Assembly: GCA_913051655.1 (NCBI GenBank)
Contig: CAJXHI010000008.1
Coordinates: 18,433 to 82,432 of the forward strand
Source: an uncultured Alphaproteobacteria bacterium
GTDB lineage: Bacteria; Pseudomonadota; Alphaproteobacteria; Rhodobacterales; Rhodobacteraceae
Reading direction: 5' to 3'
DNA length: 64,000 nt
The translations under genes were made by a program, and so were the position numbers. Positions within the stretch are counted from its first letter, which is position 1, and every line of letters begins with the position of its first letter. Below are positions 60,870-64,000 of the stretch, one piece after another. The notes below the pieces were generated by a model. It had not been told where the DNA came from. It worked only from the letters and a program-made list of their open reading frames with translations, and did not search any database.

Positions 60870-61492
60870 TTCATTGCCTTTTGCACATGTGCATAGATAT
60901 CTTCAGACAAACTTTTCGTTGGCTGACCGCCGTTCACGGTCCTGAACCGATGGGAAAACTCCTGCGCAAGTTTCAAAAACCCATCGCGCATTTGTGTTTG
61001 AAGCGTGATGCCAAAATCTTCGAAGCGTTCTTCTTTGGTGTTGCGTGCTTTTGCACGATGAAGACCGATTGCAGGATCAAGGTCGATCAGAATTGTCAAA
61101 TCAGGTTGTCGTGTAATCATCAAATCGGTTAGAGAGTCTACAGTTTTACGGAGATCACCGCGGCTTAATCCCTGATACATCCGCGTAGAATCCGCAAACC
61201 GGTCGCAAATCACGATTTTGTCTTCCTTTAATGCAGGCAAAATCAGTTTTTCCATGTGGTCACGGCGTGCGGCGGTAAAAAGAAGAATTTCTGTTTCTGC
61301 CGACCAGCGCTCCGGAACACCTTCTAGAACAAGTGAGCGGATTTCTTCCGCTCCTTTGGATCCTCCGGGTTCACGGGTGAGCACCACATCGCGTCCAGCA
61401 TCGCTCAGGCGTTTGGCGAGGTGTTTGACCTGGGTAGATTTTCCAGAGCCGTCGATACCCTCAAAAGTAATGAATAGGCCGGGCTGGTTCAA
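60866..61492 (-). CDS. tmk: Thymidylate kinase
   Basis: 208 residues. The P-loop is FITFEGIDGSGKSTQVKHLA at residues 7-26; VVLTREPGGSKGAEEIRSLV at about 36-55 has the DR/RE-x-P motif, and VICDRFADSTRMYQGLSRGD at about 92-111 the base-binding region. The lid is Arg/Glu-rich (RNTKEERFEDFG). It phosphorylates dTMP to dTDP. It overlaps dacC's stop and holB's start by 4 bases each. Confidence 0.96.
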   Translation of the reverse strand: MNQPGLFITFEGIDGSGKSTQVKHLAKRLSDAGRDVVLTREPGGSKGAEEIRSLVLEGVPERWSAETEILLFTAARRDHMEKLILPALKEDKIVICDRFADSTRMYQGLSRGDLRKTVDSLTDLMITRQPDLTILIDLDPAIGLHRAKARNTKEERFEDFGITLQTQMRDGFLKLAQEFSHRFRTVNGGQPTKSLSEDIYAHVQKAMK

Positions 61493-62682
61493 AGTGCGGC
61501 CTCAGGACCTGAAGTAACTTGGTTAATAATTGATTTTGCCGCAGTTATAACACGCGTTATAAATCCACCCATCGGCACTGCTGTTTCAGCTACAAGCGGT
61601 ATTTTAACATCGGCCAAACCTTCCGTTGATATAATCAATGTGGCTAGTTCTTGGTCTTGTCTTATCGGAGCGGGGATCGGAGATTTGTATTCTATTTCAA
61701 ACCGAGCATCTGAATTTCCAAGAATGGGAACTAATGCTCCAATACGATCTTTTAACACAAGATTCACTATTGATTGCCTCCCGTTCCAAACAGGTGCGCG
61801 CGCAATAACGGTTCCTTTTTCCCCAAAAGATTTCATTGTAAACTGGCGAAAGGCCCAGTTTACAATTGCTTCTGCCTCGTGTGCGCGCTCGGCGGATGAG
61901 GTGAGGCCTGAAATCGCAAAAATGATGCGTCTATTTCCCTGAACTGCGGAGCCTGTCAGCCCATAGCCTGCTTCATTTGTATGCCCAGTCTTTAGCCCGT
62001 CTGCTCCAATACCCAAGCCAAGTAGGGGATTGCGATTGCGACTGTTAGCAGGCGCCCTTCCATCAAATACAAATTCTTTTTCTGCAAACAAGGGATAAAA
62101 CTCTGGGAAGTCCTCAATGAGCCGTTTGGACAAAAGTGCTAGATCGCGCATACTCATCACATGACCGGTAGCAGGCCAGCCATTTGAATTTCGAAACGTT
62201 GAATTTGTCATGCCAAGTTGCTCTGCACGTTCCGTTATAAGGCGCGCAAAACCTGCCTCCGTTCCATCTGGCGATAAAGCTTCGGCGATGACAGCACAAG
62301 CATCATTACCAGAAAGCACGATGATCCCTTTCAGCAGGTCGTCTACGCGCACGCGGTCTGTGGTATCCAAAAACATCGTTGATCCACCATATTTTGCAGC
62401 ATGCGCTGAGACGGGAAGTTTTTCATCAAGGCTCAATCGCCCCGCCTCGATAAATTCAAATGCCACGTAAAGCGTCATCAGTTTCGACATCGACGCCGGT
62501 GGTAACGGTTTATCGGCATTTTTGGCTAATAAAATGGATCCTGTTGTCAAATCAACAACAAAAGCGGCTTTTGCGTTTGTTTCGAAGGCCTTTAAAGGCA
62601 TGGAAAAAACTAAGATCGTTATCAAAGAACTTAGATAAAGGCGATAGAGCTGTAAAATTTTAGTAGGTAACTGTATAGGCAT
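61489..62682 (-). CDS. dacC: D-alanyl-D-alanine carboxypeptidase (PBP5/6-like)
   Basis: 397 residues from the ATG at 62682 (MPIQL...). A signal sequence (LYLSSLITILVFSMPLKA) exports the protein. The active-site motifs are PPASMSKLMTLYVAFEF (S-x-x-K, about 61-77), LSGNDACAVIAEAL (S-x-N) and DGLKTGHTNEAGYG (K-T-G). The C-terminal beta-rich domain ends in an amphipathic helix (GFITRVITAAKSIINQV) that anchors it to the membrane. It trims peptidoglycan pentapeptides. It overlaps the SPOR lipoprotein gene by 23 bases. Confidence 0.95.
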   Translation of the reverse strand: MPIQLPTKILQLYRLYLSSLITILVFSMPLKAFETNAKAAFVVDLTTGSILLAKNADKPLPPASMSKLMTLYVAFEFIEAGRLSLDEKLPVSAHAAKYGGSTMFLDTTDRVRVDDLLKGIIVLSGNDACAVIAEALSPDGTEAGFARLITERAEQLGMTNSTFRNSNGWPATGHVMSMRDLALLSKRLIEDFPEFYPLFAEKEFVFDGRAPANSRNRNPLLGLGIGADGLKTGHTNEAGYGLTGSAVQGNRRIIFAISGLTSSAERAHEAEAIVNWAFRQFTMKSFGEKGTVIARAPVWNGRQSIVNLVLKDRIGALVPILGNSDARFEIEYKSPIPAPIRQDQELATLIISTEGLADVKIPLVAETAVPMGGFITRVITAAKSIINQVTSGPEAAL

Positions 62683-63427
62683 CCTTAAATCCAACGGTTC
62701 TCACTTTTTGAATAAGTGTCATTTGTTCTTCTGCTGTGCTTGCGGGTCCAACCAGCACACGCCAAAAAATTTTATTGTTTCTTTTGAAGATTTTTAAGAT
62801 CGGAACAATCCCCATTTGACGCATGGTTTCTGCAGTATTTTTGGCATTTTGTTCCACACCAAAAATACCAATCTGAATAAATGGCCGTTTAAGATTAAAA
62901 CGCGCAGGTATGATGGGCGGGGAAACTTCCTTTTTCTCGGGTTCTAGGTTCGCCATGCCAAGGCTATGATCTGGTTTGTTTTCAGATATTGAGCGTTTTC
63001 TCAAAGCAACCACTGTCAAGTTTGCTGGAACTCCCGCTGGCATCTCCAATGCTTCGGCGGCTTCGGAGGATAATAAGAGCCTTGGGCCGGGACGTAAGGT
63101 TTCACGGCGAAACAACGCGCCGATCACAAATTTTTTATTCGATCCATTTCGAATTATCACGCGCTCTGGAATGTCAGTATCTGGATGGGCCACCCAAATA
63201 CCTCCCAAAGAGGGGCGACCATCCCATAAACCGGCTTCGCTTGTGCGAAAAACATCGGGCGCTTCCGTGTCAAGTTCAACGGAATTGGTATTTTGCTTTT
63301 TCGCTTCAAATGACCCATTGACGACATTTTGTGAGAAAACAAGGTGCTGACAGCCGCTCAGCAGCCCTACGCAAAGAACAATCGCCCCGAAGTGAGCCAT
63401 TGTCCAATGTTTTGGCGTGGCGATCAT
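62660..63427 (-). CDS. SPOR-domain lipoprotein (RlpA-like)
   Basis: 255 residues. The lipobox GLLSGC (Cys about 26) follows a hydrophobic signal. A domain of about 70-150 residues (WDGRPSLGGIWVAHPDTDIP, ERVIIRNGSNKKF, EALEMPAGVPANLTVVALRK) resembles a double-psi beta-barrel of RlpA type. The C-terminal SPOR domain (about 182-255: RPFIQIGIFGVEQNAKNTAE, RVLVGPASTAEEQMTLIQKV) binds denuded peptidoglycan at septa. It leads the dacC-tmk-holB-tatD operon. Confidence 0.9.
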   Translation of the reverse strand: MIATPKHWTMAHFGAIVLCVGLLSGCQHLVFSQNVVNGSFEAKKQNTNSVELDTEAPDVFRTSEAGLWDGRPSLGGIWVAHPDTDIPERVIIRNGSNKKFVIGALFRRETLRPGPRLLLSSEAAEALEMPAGVPANLTVVALRKRSISENKPDHSLGMANLEPEKKEVSPPIIPARFNLKRPFIQIGIFGVEQNAKNTAETMRQMGIVPILKIFKRNNKIFWRVLVGPASTAEEQMTLIQKVRTVGFKDAYTVTY

Positions 63428-63594
63428 AACCCCCCCCGGTCTCTATCTAATTTGCCCTAAATGCTTATCCTCACGCCAAAATACGTTAACCGCTTCATAA
63501 GGGACTGAAAAGCTCCTAAGAACAAAGACAGCGTAGTTTTGCGCAAATTTATCGCTTTCAGAATCAAGTTGATGCCATTATGACACAAAAGGTC

Positions 63595-63684
63595 GGAGGA
63601 GTGGCAGAGTGGTTGAATGCACCGGTCTTGAAAACCGACGAACGTTAACGCGTTCCGTGGGTTCGAATCCCACCTCCTCCGCCA
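63595..63684 (+). tRNA. tRNA-Ser (anticodon UGA)
   Basis: The 90-nucleotide gene has a GGAGGAG / CTCCTCC acceptor stem, a D arm, an anticodon stem GGT-CTTGAAA-ACC with TGA in the loop, the long variable arm typical of tRNA-Ser, a T arm with GTTCGAATCC, discriminator G and an encoded CCA. Decodes UCA and related Ser codons. Confidence 0.97.
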
Positions 63685-63945
63685 CGTATTTCCCCTAAGC
63701 CATTGTTTTTAAGTAACAAACCTTTTGATGGTCTGATACTACCCACCATTTTACCCACCGGAAAGATTTGACTGTAGTAGAAATTTAGCCATTGTTCGTA
63801 GGCTGTAGACCCCACCCCCACCGTACCCCTCGTATCGGGTCAGACGATATATAAATCCATGCATGGAGAAATGCTCAAACAAAGACTCCACATATTTCTA
63901 CACTGCGTTAATCTGCATTAAAGGAAACTAATTTGGAGTTGCAAA
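63685..63945. other. Spacer downstream of tRNA-Ser
   Basis: About 260 bases. ACCCACCATTTTACCCACC near 63744-63762 contains two copies of ACCCACC. tRNA-Ser 3' flanks are common integration sites; no copy of the tRNA end was found elsewhere in the window. Confidence 0.4.
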
Positions 63946-64000
63946 ATGAAAACGCGCGTAATGACATTTAAAATCAGCAACACATTTGATGAGTGGGTGC
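63946..64000 (+). CDS. Start of a DUF3764-like small protein (cut by window edge)
   Basis: Eighteen codons are visible: MKTRVMTFKISNTFDEWV. This matches the N-terminus of DUF3764 proteins (consensus TFKI-x-x-x-FEEWV), small ferredoxin-fold-like proteins of unknown role found in marine bacteria. GGAG lies 7 bases before the ATG. The rest lies outside the window. Confidence 0.6.
   Translation, partial: MKTRVMTFKISNTFDEWV

Noticed and set aside
63595..63762. attachment site of an integrated island at tRNA-Ser
   Set aside because: No second copy of the tRNA 3' end and no integrase next to it within the window.

Overview
The window comes from a marine alphaproteobacterium of the Rhodobacterales (Roseobacter group) with unusually AT-rich spacers and many decayed genes. 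The placement rests on gene content and order: nrdR-ribD next to ribE, clpP-clpX, NDUFA12-mlaD-DUF2155-aat, accB-accC, a Rhodobacterales-type PilM/PilP-like protein, a DMSP lyase, and reading frames that look like roseobacter homologues. No genus is claimed.

Layout. 1-1.8 kb: amino-terminal two-fifths or so of a glutamate synthase large chain, cut by the window edge. 1.8-14.6 kb: a gene-poor, AT-rich accessory stretch with isolated intact genes (adenine deaminase, an orphan 144-residue protein, a DddQ/DddL-type DMSP lyase, DUF2805, MAPEG, class II HMG-CoA reductase). Between them lie remains of mobile DNA (tyrosine integrase, possible S24 repressor, IS6-like and IS3-like transposases) and a candidate small RNA with its own terminator. 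14.6-30.8 kb: trmL, then a nearly complete protocatechuate 4,5-cleavage (meta) cluster. One arm is a tight minus-strand operon galB-ligK-galD-ligI with a flavin-reductase remnant and a cupin behind it. The other arm is ligA-ligB-ligC on the plus strand. Between them sits a wrecked LysR regulator. Next come an aldo/keto reductase and a 1071-residue cytosolic reductive dehalogenase fused to an NAD(P)H-FMN-[2Fe-2S] reductase, then an M24 creatinase-like protein, an APH-type kinase and a PfkB sugar kinase.

31-42.7 kb: cobS and cobT (cobalamin assembly), a KefB-type antiporter, an Lrp/AsnC regulator beside a decayed 4-hydroxyphenylpyruvate dioxygenase, an 829-residue PilM/PilP-like protein, a possible ParA-family remnant, and metY. 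42.7-63.7 kb: conserved chromosomal housekeeping genes: nrdR, ribD, ribE (with a capsule-export OPX gene wedged in), clpP, clpX, NDUFA12, mlaD, DUF2155, aat, accC, accB, an acyl-CoA synthetase, acs, and the chain from a sulfur-transferase-like gene through AEC transporter, PhnP-like hydrolase, tatD, holB, tmk and dacC to a SPOR lipoprotein. The window ends with tRNA-Ser(UGA) and the start of a DUF3764 gene.

How it fits together. The most interesting unit is 15-27.4 kb. A self-sufficient, B12-dependent reductive dehalogenase stands beside a complete route from protocatechuate to pyruvate and oxaloacetate. This suggests a pathway that strips halogen from (bromo)hydroxybenzoate- or protocatechuate-like compounds before ring opening; the cobalamin-assembly genes 4 kb away fit the cofactor need. 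Substrate, expression and physiological role are inference.
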